Assembly (NCBI GenBank): GCA_025963715.1
Contig: JAOQAG010000008.1
Coordinates: 335,907 to 399,906, forward strand
Direction: 5' to 3'
Source of the DNA: Bacteroidota bacterium
Lineage (GTDB): Bacteria > Bacteroidota > Bacteroidia > 2-12-FULL-35-15
DNA: 64,000 nt
Positions 52,859 to 61,999 of the stretch are shown piece after piece. The notes beneath the pieces are model-generated. The model searched no databases. It was not told the DNA's origin and saw only the letters and a program-made list of their open reading frames with translations. The translations under genes were made by a program, and so were the position numbers. Position 1 is the stretch's first letter; each line of letters begins with the position of its first letter.

Positions 52859-54433
52859 TTATTCGTTATCCGTACCTTTTGGATAATTCACCGTATAGTG
52901 CAATCCCCTGCTCTCCTTGCGTTTCCTTGCATGCTTGATAATAATATACGCCACATTGATAAGATTGCGCAACTCGCATAATTTAGGCGAAACAGTTGTG
53001 GTGAGATACAACGATTCGTTTTCCTTGTAAAGAATTTCAAGCCTGTCAAACGCTCGCTGTAAGCGGAGATCTGAGCGTACAATTCCTACATAATTGGTCA
53101 TGATCGCTTGCACTTCACGCAGGCTCTGGATCAGCAGCACCATTTCTTCGGGGTGTGCCGTTCCCTCTGCATCCCAATCAGGGATAGCTTCACAGAAGTT
53201 TGTATTCCTGATCACTTCTATCGCATTAAGCGCTGCGCGATGACCATACACTACCGCCTCCAGCAGTGAATTGGAGGCTAAGCGGTTGGCGCCATGCAAG
53301 CCTGTAGAAGAACATTCTCCCACAGCGTATAAATTTTTAATGCTGCTGCAGCCGTTTTTATCTACCTGGATCCCGCCACACATGTAGTGTGCAGCCGGAA
53401 CAACGGGAACATAATCCGTCATCATATCAATGCCAATGCTCAAACACTTTTGATAAATGTTTGGAAAATGTTTGATCAGCTCTTTTTTATCGAGATGCCT
53501 GCAATCAAGGTATACATAGTCATCTCCACGGGTTTTCATTTCGTTATCGATGGCACGTGCTACAATATCACGCGGCGCCAGTGATTTGCGCGCATCATAT
53601 TTTTCCATGAACTCTTTTCCATCCACGGTTTTTAAGATCCCGCCAAAGCCGCGTACCGCTTCGGATACCAAAAACGAGGGGCTTTCACCTGGATTGTATA
53701 GCGATGTGGGATGAAACTGGTAAAATTCCATTCCCTCCACGCGTCCTTTTGCACGATACACCATTGCCACACCATCGCCGGTAGCGATCGTAGGATTGGT
53801 AGTAGTACTGTACACATGCCCGGCGCCGCCCGTTGCCATTAAAATGGTTTTCGCCAAAATCGTTTCGATCTTATTGCTGCGTAAATTCAACACATACGCA
53901 CCGTAACATTCAATACCCGGTGTGCGGCTGTTCACTTCAATCCCCAAATGATGTTGTGTAAGAATGTCGATCGCAAAATGATGATCGAGGATCTTAATAT
54001 TGGGATGCTTGTGTACAGCAGCCAGCAAAGCGCGCTCGATCTCAAATCCCGTATTGTCTTTGTGATGCAGGATGCGGTGTTCCGAATGTCCGCCTTCCTT
54101 TGCCAGGTCATACTCGCCGCTGGATGTTTTATCAAATTTAGCGCCCCAGCTGATCAGTTCATTCACCCGTTCGGTGGATTCCGTGATCACCATCCGCACC
54201 ACTTCTTCGTCACAGATTCCGTCACCGGCAATTAATGTATCACTGATGTGTTTTTCGTAACTATCCGGACTGTACATCACCGCTGCAATTCCGCCCTGTG
54301 CATATTTTGTATTGCTCTCGTCCTCGTTGGCTTTGGTGATCATGCACACATTGCCGTGTTCAGCTACTTTCAGCGCATAGCTCAATCCCGCAATCCCCGA
54401 ACCGATGATTAAAAAATCTGTTTTTGTTTTCAT
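52859..54433 (-). CDS. nadB: L-aspartate oxidase
   Basis: This 524-aa flavoprotein oxidises L-aspartate to iminosuccinate, the first step of NAD synthesis. Visible are the FAD-binding start DFLIIGSGIAGLSYALK (6-22), TKYAQGGIAAV, the substrate-site segment MEFYQFHPTSLY (about 244-255), and the C-terminal GECSSTGLHGANRLASNSLLE. The length is normal. No nadA or nadC is nearby. It is divergent from nfu over 79 bp; NfuA-type proteins deliver Fe-S clusters, and the pathway partner NadA needs one, which is a possible but unproved connection. Confidence 0.95.
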   Translation of the reverse strand: MKTKTDFLIIGSGIAGLSYALKVAEHGNVCMITKANEDESNTKYAQGGIAAVMYSPDSYEKHISDTLIAGDGICDEEVVRMVITESTERVNELISWGAKFDKTSSGEYDLAKEGGHSEHRILHHKDNTGFEIERALLAAVHKHPNIKILDHHFAIDILTQHHLGIEVNSRTPGIECYGAYVLNLRSNKIETILAKTILMATGGAGHVYSTTTNPTIATGDGVAMVYRAKGRVEGMEFYQFHPTSLYNPGESPSFLVSEAVRGFGGILKTVDGKEFMEKYDARKSLAPRDIVARAIDNEMKTRGDDYVYLDCRHLDKKELIKHFPNIYQKCLSIGIDMMTDYVPVVPAAHYMCGGIQVDKNGCSSIKNLYAVGECSSTGLHGANRLASNSLLEAVVYGHRAALNAIEVIRNTNFCEAIPDWDAEGTAHPEEMVLLIQSLREVQAIMTNYVGIVRSDLRLQRAFDRLEILYKENESLYLTTTVSPKLCELRNLINVAYIIIKHARKRKESRGLHYTVNYPKGTDNE

Positions 54434-54484
54434 GATCTCTATCTCCAGCCCGCTTTTGAAAAAAGAACAGGAGCTTTTTTTAGT

Positions 54485-54492
54485 TATCTTTG
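54485..54492 (+). promoter_or_regulatory. Probable -7 promoter element of nfu
   Basis: TATCTTTG matches TAnnTTTG, 20 nt before the ATG at 54513. It lies inside the frame of the upstream extension of that gene, supporting the later start. Confidence 0.5.
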
Positions 54493-54512
54493 TAGCTCAA
54501 AATTACAAAAAG

Positions 54513-55136
54513 ATGGACACATTAGTAAAAAAGCCAATTATCATATATGCGGAGAGTACTCCCAATCCTTCTTCCATGAAATTTGTTGCCAATCAATTAT
54601 TGGTGCAGGATGGTGCAACAGCACAGTATCTTTCAAAAGCAGAAACAAAAGGATCGCCATTAGCGCAAAAATTATTTGAATTCCCCTTCGTAAAAGCCGT
54701 GTTTTTAGCATCGAATTTTGTGACGATTTCTAAAACAGATGCCATTCAATGGGAAGAGGTAACACAGGAATTGCGCGATTTTATCCGCATTTACCTGAAC
54801 GACGGAAAGGCGGTAATCACTGAATTACCAAAACAGGAAGTAGCAGTTGATAATACATTCACAACAAAGAAAGAAGTGTTTACCGAACACGCTGCACCCA
54901 CCACAGAAATTGAAGTAAAGATTGTGGAGATCCTCGAGCAATATATTCGTCCGGCTGTTGAAGGCGATGGCGGAAGCATCACATTCACGAGTTATGTGGA
55001 TGGCATTGTTACGGTTCAATTACGCGGCGCCTGCAGTGGCTGTCCTTCTTCCACCATTACGTTAAAAGCAGGCATTGAAGGCTTGTTAAAACGCATGATC
55101 CCGGAAGTGAAGGAAGTGGTTGCGGAAGCGGTTTAA
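54513..55136 (+). CDS. NifU/Nfu-type Fe-S scaffold protein
   Basis: This 207-aa protein has an N-terminal Nfu domain (ESTPNPSSMKFVANQ) and a C-terminal NifU domain with the cluster-binding CSGC (GACSGCPSSTITLKAGIEG). It assembles or carries a [4Fe-4S] cluster to target enzymes. The length and the two-domain order match NFU1-like proteins of Bacteroidota and mitochondria. The start is the ATG at 54513 and not the 36-residue upstream extension, which overlaps the nadB start region and holds the promoter element. Confidence 0.92.
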   Translation: MDTLVKKPIIIYAESTPNPSSMKFVANQLLVQDGATAQYLSKAETKGSPLAQKLFEFPFVKAVFLASNFVTISKTDAIQWEEVTQELRDFIRIYLNDGKAVITELPKQEVAVDNTFTTKKEVFTEHAAPTTEIEVKIVEILEQYIRPAVEGDGGSITFTSYVDGIVTVQLRGACSGCPSSTITLKAGIEGLLKRMIPEVKEVVAEAV

Positions 55137-55153
55137 GAAAATCCTGCTGCTCA

Positions 55154-55942
55154 TTGAAAAATAAAATTTTCATATTTCTACTCGTTTTTTTTCCGCTATC
55201 AATGTTGGGACAGAGGCCTGATTCGCTCCACACCAGGAGGATCGGCGCCATTGGCTCATTGGATGTTGCTTATAATTTTCAGGATAAAGTATTAGGCCCG
55301 GGTATGGGCCGTAAGTGGACAGCCGGTGTAAGCTACTGTAATAAAAAAAGAGAGTTCATCGTATTTGTAGCTGCCGGAATAAAAGGTTTTAAAATAAATG
55401 CATTATCATCTACGTTTCGCGGATCGTTTATAAACGATGTTCAAAAACATTATGTCCCCATCAATCACACAAGTGAAGACAGCCTGGTTGGTGCTAAAAT
55501 GAACGGTTCGCCCGGAAATAGCATGTGGGGAACTTATTCTCAATACGTACAGGCCGGTTTTATTTTAGTAAAATATAAATGGAAACCAACCATTAGCTTT
55601 TACCTGGGCCGGGAGGATTTTCTTTTATACGGAGGTTTTGCACAATATGAAGATCCTGAGAATCACGATATTGATTACGTAAGCATGACCACCACTTTTT
55701 ACGAATTGAAGCTGGGCTGTACCATTCCGTTCAAAAAAATGTGGAACCTTCCATGTAATCCAATCATAAACATCGGATATAAATGGGTGGATTATGGCAA
55801 GATTCAATTCGCTTCGGCACCTTTAAGTGCTTATACTACAGGGGATTTAGCAGACAAATACAGAAACCAGGGCAAGCTTACTGTTTCGCTTTCGTTTTAT
55901 GTATGGTCGAACTGGGATTGGAGATACAAACGATCTAAATAA
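55154..55942 (+). CDS. Putative outer-membrane beta-barrel protein, TTG start
   Basis: The protein has 262 aa from a TTG at 55154, chosen because the signal peptide (KNKIFIFLLVFFPLSMLGQ) begins there; the next ATG (55202) would cut it off. The mature part has alternating aromatic and polar residues and many short amphipathic strands (WGTYSQYVQAGFILVKYKWK, INIGYKWVDYGK), ending in an aromatic/basic C-terminus, suggesting an outer-membrane barrel. No family is recognised. It starts 17 nt after nfu and ends in a terminator that overlaps its stop codon. Confidence 0.7.
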   Translation: MKNKIFIFLLVFFPLSMLGQRPDSLHTRRIGAIGSLDVAYNFQDKVLGPGMGRKWTAGVSYCNKKREFIVFVAAGIKGFKINALSSTFRGSFINDVQKHYVPINHTSEDSLVGAKMNGSPGNSMWGTYSQYVQAGFILVKYKWKPTISFYLGREDFLLYGGFAQYEDPENHDIDYVSMTTTFYELKLGCTIPFKKMWNLPCNPIINIGYKWVDYGKIQFASAPLSAYTTGDLADKYRNQGKLTVSLSFYVWSNWDWRYKRSK

Positions 55943-55973
55943 AAAAGCTCAATCGTTATGATTGAGCTTTTTT
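55941..55973 (+). terminator. Intrinsic terminator overlapping the stop codon
   Basis: AAAAAAGCTCAAT pairs exactly with ATTGAGCTTTTTT around a 7-nt loop, beginning inside the TAA at 55940-55942. The terminator of this gene is therefore immediately adjacent to its stop. Confidence 0.85.
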
Positions 55974-55978
55974 ATTTA

Positions 55979-56140
55979 GATCGTGGTAAAACGCTGTGTT
56001 TATTTCTCGCAGAGGCGCAAAGTTCGCAGAGGCTAAATGTTTACTGTGTGTAAGAGAACGCAAAGGTTATATTTCGCTTGCGCGAAATTTTAAGCAACTC
56101 CACACACAGATTCGTAATATTCGTCTCTGTTCGTTATCCG
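55979..56140. repeat. Patch of dispersed intergenic motifs
   Basis: The gap holds CGCAGAGGCGCAAAG, a small hairpin TTTCGCTTGCGCGAAA (around 56068-56083), and ACACACAGATTCGTAATATT with TTCGTTATCCGTA, motif pieces that also occur (in either orientation) near 4195-4245, 13604-13675, 33912-33950 and 52815-52830. Confidence 0.6.
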
Positions 56141-56144
56141 TATC

Positions 56145-58655
56145 CTAATTTTTTACAACCTTTTTATTCAGAACACCATCATTGGTGATCACCTGTAAAT
56201 AATAAATTCCTTTTGCCTGTTCTTTTAAGTTCAGTTGTTTTTTGTATGTTCCCATAAACTGGCTCAGTTCATCTGTGTAAATTAGTTGTCCGGCAATGCT
56301 CATCAGGTTGATCTTCACATCACTTGCTTTCGCGAGATTGATCTCCAGCGTTACATCATCCGTTGCCGGATTCGGGTATACGCTCAAAGATGCGGATGCG
56401 CTGATCTCATCAATTCCGATATCAAAGATTCCTAAAGAGGTAGATGCTGTGGAACATCCCTGCGCATTATATACTCTTACATAATAATTTCCATTAGCTG
56501 TGTAAATGTATGTATTGCTGGTTGCGCCTGTAATGGCTACACCGTCCACATACCATTGATAGCCGCTTGCAGGTGTGCTGCAAACCAATGTATCATTTTG
56601 TTTCGTAAACACAGGCACGCCCGGATTTCCAAGCACCGTAATTTTAACAGAATCAATGTTTGAACATCCGCCCGAAGCGGTACCGATCACGGTATAAGTA
56701 GTGGTAACAATCGGGCCTGCAACCGGGTTGAAAATAGTAGAATCGCTCAGCGATGTTCCCGGGTGCCAGATGTAAGTCATAGCACCGCTTGCCGTTAAAT
56801 TCACATTGGTGCTCAAACAAGTACTGTCGCTCAATCCGGCATCAACCGGTGGAAGCGTAACTACGGTAACCGATTGTGTGCTGGTAGCCGCACATCCGTT
56901 TGCATTTGTAACCGTTACCATATAAGTACCGCTCGTATTTACAGTAATGGAAGCCAGCGTATCGTTGGCAGCAGTGCTCCATTGGTAATGAGTAGAAGGG
57001 TTGGAAGTTAATGTTACCGAACCGCCGATACAAAAAGTAGTAGGACCGCTTGCCGTAATGCCCGGTGCAGGTAATGGAACAACGTTTACAACAACTGTAT
57101 CCAGATCCACACAACCGTTAGTATTGGTAATGGCCACATAATATGCTGTGGTAGTGGTAGGGTTTGCTATTGGTGTTGCAGAGGTAACGCTGCTCAGTGT
57201 TCCGTCGTTCGGCAGCCATGCATAGCTCACCGCACCAATTGCAGTAGCGCTTAATGTGGTATTGGCACCGTTACAGATGGTCACATCGCTTCCGGCATCA
57301 GCAGTCAGCTGACAATATTTAATGGTTTCAAAATCATCATTTGTTCCGGCACCTTTACTCACGCCTGCCACAAACACATTCCCGATATTATCCACGCCTA
57401 CAGCAAGTGATTGATCGGAGTTGTTTCCGGTACCATTGTATTTGGTGATCCATTGCTGAGCACCGGTTGAATCGTATTTAATAGTTGTAAAATCATTGTT
57501 TACACCGGTAGTATAGCTATAACCGGTTACATAGGTATTTCCAATTGCATCAATAACAAGTGCTTTCCCTTCGTCGTAACCATTGGTAGGGCCATTGTAA
57601 CGCGCCAGCCATTTTTGTGTTCCGGCATTGTTGTATTTAATGGTCACAATGTCTTCTGCATCAGGAGAAACACCCACACTGCGGCCGGTCACATATACAT
57701 TGTTGGCAGCATCCAGCTTTATAGCATTGGCCCTGTCGTAATCGTTGCCGGAACCGTTATAGGTTTTCGCCCATTGCTGCACACCGGCAGAATTGTATTT
57801 TACGGTCGCATAATCGTAGTTGGTAAGAACAGCAGTTTGCGTGTAACCGGTAACGTATACATTTCCGGCAGGATCTACGGCAATGGCACGTGCCTCGTCG
57901 TAATTATCAGCCGGACTATCATACTGGCTGGCCCAGACCTGAGTCCCTGTATTATCATATTTGATGGTCACAAAATCAAAATCGGCAGTAGCGCTTTGAT
58001 AGGTATATCCTGCTACGTAATTATCTCCGGTAACGGGATTTACATAAATGGCAAAACCTGCATCGATACCGTTTCCGGCACCGTTAAAACGCTTTGCATA
58101 TTGCTGCACACCTGCGGAGTTGTATTTGATGGTAACGGCAGCACTATTAGAGCCAGATCCGTCGCTGGTACCGGTAATAAATACATTGCCTGCATAATCC
58201 ACGGCAATGTCCCATGCCTCGTCGGTTCCGTTGGTAGTATTATTATACCGCGATGCCCATTGCTGAACACCGGAAGCATTGTATTTTACAGTAGCAAAAT
58301 CATAACCTGTGGTAGCACCGCCGTTGCTCCAGCCGGTTACATACACATTGCCTGACGTATCCACAGTAATAGCGTGCGCTTCATCCAGCCCGTTGCCCGG
58401 GCCGTTGTACTGCGCGATCCACTGCTGTGCACCGGCAGCGTTATATTTTATGGTTATATAATCGAAATTGGTGCTGGTGCCGATGCCCAGGCCGGTTACA
58501 TATACGTTTCCAGCCGCATCCATCACCATGTCTTCGGCTTTATCAACATTACTGCCGGAACTGGTATAGCGTGTCTGCCATTGAATATTGATTTGGGCAA
58601 ATGATCCGGTGATAAAAGAAATATAAAAAATGACTGTGAGTAGGTGTTTTTTCAT
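56145..58655 (-). CDS. T9SS type A cargo with SBBP beta-propeller and Ig-like repeats
   Basis: This 836-aa protein has a signal peptide (residues 1-20). Residues about 25-440 form eight tandem SBBP/propeller repeats of the form GNVYVTGxS...DYATVKYNxAGVQQW...YNGxGNxxDEAxAI; the eighth is partial (DFETIKYC). Three Ig-like/PKD-like repeats (about 445-690) and one short Ig-like domain follow, then the type A sorting domain (VYPNPATDDVTLEI ... GIYYLQVIT ... LNKKVVKN). It is predicted to be exposed on the surface; propellers of this kind bind ligands or act as scaffold. No catalytic site is seen. The repeat produces long open frames on the opposite strand, which are not genes. Confidence 0.93.
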   Translation of the reverse strand: MKKHLLTVIFYISFITGSFAQINIQWQTRYTSSGSNVDKAEDMVMDAAGNVYVTGLGIGTSTNFDYITIKYNAAGAQQWIAQYNGPGNGLDEAHAITVDTSGNVYVTGWSNGGATTGYDFATVKYNASGVQQWASRYNNTTNGTDEAWDIAVDYAGNVFITGTSDGSGSNSAAVTIKYNSAGVQQYAKRFNGAGNGIDAGFAIYVNPVTGDNYVAGYTYQSATADFDFVTIKYDNTGTQVWASQYDSPADNYDEARAIAVDPAGNVYVTGYTQTAVLTNYDYATVKYNSAGVQQWAKTYNGSGNDYDRANAIKLDAANNVYVTGRSVGVSPDAEDIVTIKYNNAGTQKWLARYNGPTNGYDEGKALVIDAIGNTYVTGYSYTTGVNNDFTTIKYDSTGAQQWITKYNGTGNNSDQSLAVGVDNIGNVFVAGVSKGAGTNDDFETIKYCQLTADAGSDVTICNGANTTLSATAIGAVSYAWLPNDGTLSSVTSATPIANPTTTTAYYVAITNTNGCVDLDTVVVNVVPLPAPGITASGPTTFCIGGSVTLTSNPSTHYQWSTAANDTLASITVNTSGTYMVTVTNANGCAATSTQSVTVVTLPPVDAGLSDSTCLSTNVNLTASGAMTYIWHPGTSLSDSTIFNPVAGPIVTTTYTVIGTASGGCSNIDSVKITVLGNPGVPVFTKQNDTLVCSTPASGYQWYVDGVAITGATSNTYIYTANGNYYVRVYNAQGCSTASTSLGIFDIGIDEISASASLSVYPNPATDDVTLEINLAKASDVKINLMSIAGQLIYTDELSQFMGTYKKQLNLKEQAKGIYYLQVITNDGVLNKKVVKN

Positions 58656-58681
58656 GCCTGACGTTTATGTTTTTATCAAGT

Positions 58682-58689
58682 CAAAACTA
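58682..58689 (-). promoter_or_regulatory. Possible -7 promoter element of the propeller gene
   Basis: On the minus strand TAGTTTTG matches TAnnTTTG, 27 nt upstream of the ATG at 58655. No clear -33. Confidence 0.4.
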
Positions 58690-58729
58690 GTCTTTTTTAT
58701 CATTAATCTCATCTTTTTCACGATAAAAA

Positions 58730-58759
58730 TTTGCACTTTCAAAAAAATCTGTACATTTA
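58730..58759 (+). promoter_or_regulatory. Candidate promoter of the type B cargo-sprF operon
   Basis: TTTG (58730-58733), 18-nt spacer, and TACATTTA (58752-58759; the final G is A) lie 42 nt before the ATG at 58802. This is one mismatch from the Bacteroidota consensus with exact spacing. Confidence 0.5.
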
Positions 58760-58801
58760 CCATTGATAAACGTACTGAGTTAAACACATTTATTCCAACG
58801 G

Positions 58802-61800
58802 ATGAAGAACAAACTTTTACTCCTTTTAATTATTGTTTTCTTTATTCCTTTTACATCTTCGGCGACCCATATTGTTGGTGGTTCACTTACGTATGAACAA
58901 TTAGGAGGCTCCACTTACCGCATCACCTTAAAGCTTTACCGCGATTGTAAGCCCGGTAGTGCTGCATTTCCCGGCACGGTGGATATTGATGTACGGAAAA
59001 ACGATGGAACAGCATTTACTACAGTAAGTATCCCCTTCCCCGGTTCTGCTTTGGTTCCGCCAAACATTGATACCTGCGCAGTAAATCCCGGCATTTGCCT
59101 GGAAGAAGCCGTATATACAAAAGTAGTAAGCGGTTTGCCACCCAGTCCGGGCGGATACCATTTATCATTTCAATATTGCTGCCGTAACTCTACGTTATTA
59201 AACATTATAAATCCTTTAAATGCCGGTGAAACCTGGTATGCACACATTCCGGATAACGGCGTGGTGATCTCGAACAGCAGTCCGAAATGGGTAAATCCCC
59301 CACCGGTATTTGTTTGCCAGGGAAATAACATGTCGGTAAACCACAGTGCTACCGATGCTGACGGAGATTCGCTTGTATATTCATTATACACACCATACGA
59401 CGGGGATACCGGTGCCGGTGCGCTTGATCCTACTTATCCGGGAGGCGTATTTACCGTGCCGCCTGTAAACTGGTCGAGTACTTACAGTGCTACCAATCCA
59501 CTGGATCCTTCCATACCCAATTCATTGACCATTTCGCCTACAGGGATCATCAACGGGATCCCTCCAACCATCGGCCAGTTTGTTGCCGGTGTGCGTTGTG
59601 AAGAATGGAGAAGCGGCGTAAAGATCGGTGAGATTCTGCGCGATTTCCAGTTCAACGTGGTAAATTGCCCGCCTTTAGCTGTAGCTAGTTTTAACTCCAG
59701 CGGTGCGTGTAACGGACAGTTGATCACATTTACCAATACCACTACTCCATCAGCCAATTCATACATGTGGAATTTTGGCGACGGAAGCACATTATCCGAT
59801 ACATCGCATGTAGTAAGCCCTACCTATATGTACCCTACGCTGGGTGTTTATACAGCAACGCTGATCATCAACTACGGAACTCCTTGTGCAGATACTTCTT
59901 CGCAGATCGTACATTTATCGTATGTAGATGCAGATTTTACAAACGATGCACCTGCCTGTAAAGGCGTGCCGATCAATTTCCATGATACAACGGATGTAGA
60001 CCCAAGCAGCAGCATTACAAACTGGGATTGGAATTTTGGTGACGGAATAGTTTCCACATCGCAGGATCCAACGCATCCGTACAATGCAGGAGGCGCTTAT
60101 AATGTTACATTGATCACTACAAGTGCTGCTGGCTGTAAAGATACCATTGTACATACTGTGAATATCCAGGGACTGCCAATTGCAAATGCAGGTAATGATA
60201 CGGTAAGCTGCTCTAATAATTCAACTATTAACCTGGGTGGAACGATCCTGAATGCAGGGGGCGGAATCTGGAACGGAACCGGGGCATTCACTCCGGGCAA
60301 CACCACCTTAAATGCAACGTATACACCAACGGCAACGGATGTCTCCAACGGATCAGATACTTTATTACTCATCACTACAAGCAATGCGCTTTGCCCGGCG
60401 GATACCGACCAGGTGATCATTAATTTTTACACCGGTCCAACGGTGAACGCAGGAAGCGATCTTTCGGTTTGTAAGGATACGGTAAGCGTTCCGGTATGCG
60501 CTACCATTACGGTTGCATCGGGCGGAATATGGCAAACAACCGGTTCAGGCTCGTTTGCGAACGATTCATTAGCTTGTACACAATACATTCCAAGCACAGC
60601 AGATACAACTGCGGGATCCGTGATCGTGTATATTACTTCCACAGGAAACGGAAATTGCCTGGCATCGCGCGATAGTGTTACAATCGTATTTACATCTACA
60701 CCGTATGCTACCATTACTTCCAATGATAGTTCCTGTGCCAGCAACCCGGTTGACCTGGGTGTGAATATTTCTACCGGCTCCGGAATCTGGAGCACCAGCG
60801 GAACCGGCACATTCAGTCCAAGCAATACCACATTGAGCGGCGGCGTTTATAATCCGAGTCCGGCCGATGATGCTGCAGGACATGTGGACATTTTATTTAC
60901 ATCCACCAACAACGGTGGTTGCCGCGCCACATACGACAGTATTGATGTTACATTAATTCCTTCACCAACAGCTGCATACACAAGCGTTTCTGCCTGTCCT
61001 ACTTTCCCTGTAGTATTCACAGATGGTTCTACATCTACCGGAACGGTAGTGAACTGGAACTGGAGCTTTGGAGATGGCAGCAGCAACAGCACATTACCAA
61101 GCCCAACACATATTTATTCAACCGGCGGGCCGTACAATGTGCAACTGATCGTAACTTCCAACAATGGTTGTGTGGATACACTTTCGCAAACGGTAAACGT
61201 ATATAACAAACCAATTGCAGCTTTCGATGCAAACGGAATTTGTTTGAATGAAGGAACTGTATTTACGGATACTTCTTTTGTTGCAGGATCAACTATTAGC
61301 CAGTGGCACTGGAACTTTGGCGATGCTACCACAAGCATTGCACAAAATCCGTCTGTACATTATTATCCGTCGAGCGGAACTTACAATGCAACATTGATCG
61401 TACAATCTGCGCAGGGCTGTATCGATACTGTGGTGCAATCGGTGAACCTGTTACCGGGTCCCGGCGCTAATTTCAGTGCGGATGATGTTACTGCCAATAT
61501 CGGGCAAACCGTACATTTCACGGATCAATCCACCAATGGCGCAATTTCATGGACATGGGATTTCGGCGATTCGCAGATCGACTCCACTTCTACTGATCAG
61601 AACCCATCACATGCTTATAACACAGGCGGCTACTACGATGTATGTTTAGCTGTAACGGATGTAAACGGTTGTTCGGATACGATCTGCAAACAGGAAATTG
61701 TTTCGTTGCCTCCAAAAGTTCCATCCGGATTCAGTCCGAACGGCGATGGCGAAAACGATATTTTTTATGTGTACGGCGGGCCTTTCCATTCACTGGATTT

Positions 61801-61978
61801 CAAGATCTATAACAACTGGGGTGAGCTGATCTTTGAATCTAACAACCAATCACAGGGCTGGGATGGTAAACGCAAAGGCATTGACCAACCGATCGGTGTT
61901 TATGTATATGTGGTGGTGGGCGTAACGGAAGACGGCGAAACACACAAATTATCAGGTGATGTAACTTTATTAAGATAA
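58802..61978 (+). CDS. T9SS type B surface protein with five PKD domains
   Basis: The protein has 1058 aa with a signal peptide (residues 1-20). The N-terminal module (THIVGGSLTYEQLGGSTYRI, then LYRDC and FQYCCRN) is shared in outline with the two type B genes at 38352 and 41156. Two PKD domains (SYMWNFGDGS, TNWDWNFGDGI), three ~85-aa GGGIWNGTG-type repeats, three more PKD domains (NWNWSFGDGS, QWHWNFGDAT, SWTWDFGDSQ), and a type B sorting domain (SPNGDGENDIFYVY ... IYNNWGELIFES ... GVYVYVVVG) follow. It is the first gene of a cassette with a PorP/SprF protein 21 nt downstream, the arrangement known for SprB-SprF, in which the partner is needed to secrete or attach the cargo. Confidence 0.93.
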   Translation: MKNKLLLLLIIVFFIPFTSSATHIVGGSLTYEQLGGSTYRITLKLYRDCKPGSAAFPGTVDIDVRKNDGTAFTTVSIPFPGSALVPPNIDTCAVNPGICLEEAVYTKVVSGLPPSPGGYHLSFQYCCRNSTLLNIINPLNAGETWYAHIPDNGVVISNSSPKWVNPPPVFVCQGNNMSVNHSATDADGDSLVYSLYTPYDGDTGAGALDPTYPGGVFTVPPVNWSSTYSATNPLDPSIPNSLTISPTGIINGIPPTIGQFVAGVRCEEWRSGVKIGEILRDFQFNVVNCPPLAVASFNSSGACNGQLITFTNTTTPSANSYMWNFGDGSTLSDTSHVVSPTYMYPTLGVYTATLIINYGTPCADTSSQIVHLSYVDADFTNDAPACKGVPINFHDTTDVDPSSSITNWDWNFGDGIVSTSQDPTHPYNAGGAYNVTLITTSAAGCKDTIVHTVNIQGLPIANAGNDTVSCSNNSTINLGGTILNAGGGIWNGTGAFTPGNTTLNATYTPTATDVSNGSDTLLLITTSNALCPADTDQVIINFYTGPTVNAGSDLSVCKDTVSVPVCATITVASGGIWQTTGSGSFANDSLACTQYIPSTADTTAGSVIVYITSTGNGNCLASRDSVTIVFTSTPYATITSNDSSCASNPVDLGVNISTGSGIWSTSGTGTFSPSNTTLSGGVYNPSPADDAAGHVDILFTSTNNGGCRATYDSIDVTLIPSPTAAYTSVSACPTFPVVFTDGSTSTGTVVNWNWSFGDGSSNSTLPSPTHIYSTGGPYNVQLIVTSNNGCVDTLSQTVNVYNKPIAAFDANGICLNEGTVFTDTSFVAGSTISQWHWNFGDATTSIAQNPSVHYYPSSGTYNATLIVQSAQGCIDTVVQSVNLLPGPGANFSADDVTANIGQTVHFTDQSTNGAISWTWDFGDSQIDSTSTDQNPSHAYNTGGYYDVCLAVTDVNGCSDTICKQEIVSLPPKVPSGFSPNGDGENDIFYVYGGPFHSLDFKIYNNWGELIFESNNQSQGWDGKRKGIDQPIGVYVYVVVGVTEDGETHKLSGDVTLLR

Positions 61979-61999
61979 GGTTTCAATTATAAAAAGTAT

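Noticed and set aside
54405-54512. N-terminal extension of the nfu product
   Set aside because: It overlaps the nadB start and includes the -7 element TATCTTTG; the conserved Nfu domain begins right after the ATG at 54513.
57615-58355. 246-codon open frame on the plus strand
   Set aside because: It is antisense to the SBBP repeats of the propeller gene; repetitive composition keeps the opposite frame open. The minus-strand protein has clear domains and a signal peptide.
57300-58620. Regular ~150-bp periodicity suggestive of an array
   Set aside because: It is coding DNA for the eight propeller repeats; there are no identical short repeats with unique spacers, so it is not CRISPR.
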